DNA from: CAYOEZ01 sp964402955
GTDB lineage: Bacteria; Chloroflexota; DTOL01; DAOUCN01
Assembly: GCA_964402955.1 (NCBI GenBank)
Contig: CAYOEZ010000273.1
Span: forward strand, 1 to 5,793
Direction: 5' to 3'
DNA length: 5,793 nucleotides
Shown: positions 5,790 to 5,793 of the stretch, one piece after another
How the letters are laid out: each line of letters starts with the position of its first letter
How positions within the stretch are numbered: the first letter of the stretch is position 1
Made by a program: the position numbers and the translations under genes
Notes under the pieces: model-generated
Database searches by the model: none
What the model saw: the letters and a program-made list of their open reading frames with translations, nothing else
What the model was told of the DNA's origin: nothing

Positions 5790-5793
5790 AGAG

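Overview
The window is about 5.8 kb of GC-rich bacterial DNA in which every supportable gene lies on the minus strand, so transcription runs from the right edge to the left. No rRNA, tRNA, CRISPR array, phage gene or transposase is visible. The best taxonomic guess is a member of the Chloroflexota (Anaerolineae-like), probably an environmental metagenome-derived scaffold. The reasons are the high GC content, a ruvX-mltG pair, a glycosidase-like protein carrying an NBR1-type Ig-like domain, and intergenic TGTCATTCTGAGCGGAGCGA-type repeats. This assignment rests on gene style only and is moderate to low confidence.

Layout in transcription order (right to left): a short palindrome-containing leader (5723-5793); ruvX (5722-5258), a YqgF/RuvX RNase H-fold nuclease; mltG (5256-4090), a membrane-anchored endolytic murein transglycosylase starting 2 bp after the ruvX stop codon; a 74-bp spacer with a perfect 8-bp hairpin; galU (4015-3149), UTP-glucose-1-phosphate uridylyltransferase with a strong AAGGAG site; an uncharacterised 284-aa protein (3138-2284) whose C-terminal half looks HEPN/DUF4145-like; and hemW (2287-1148), a radical SAM heme chaperone whose GTG start overlaps the preceding stop codon. 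After a 165-bp intergenic region holding a cloverleaf-like palindromic repeat comes the first part of a clan GH-A-like glycoside hydrolase with a C-terminal NBR1-type domain, cut by the left edge of the window.

The ruvX-mltG-galU-orf-hemW block is tightly spaced and probably one operon. mltG and galU share an envelope theme (glycan-strand release and UDP-glucose supply). ruvX and hemW are housekeeping genes. The 284-aa protein is the least explained member.

The sequence itself has a defect. hemW is broken by ten Ns (2079-2088) and 54 bases of G-rich, low-complexity sequence (2089-2142) that creates an apparent in-frame TAG. The two halves keep the same reading frame, and the total length (380 codons including stop) matches HemW. 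The break is therefore almost certainly an assembly or base-calling artefact rather than a pseudogene. Apart from this, the window is mostly ordinary; the items worth a second look are the cloverleaf repeat, the HEPN-like protein coupled to hemW, the glycosidase and the repeat-derived tail of RuvX.
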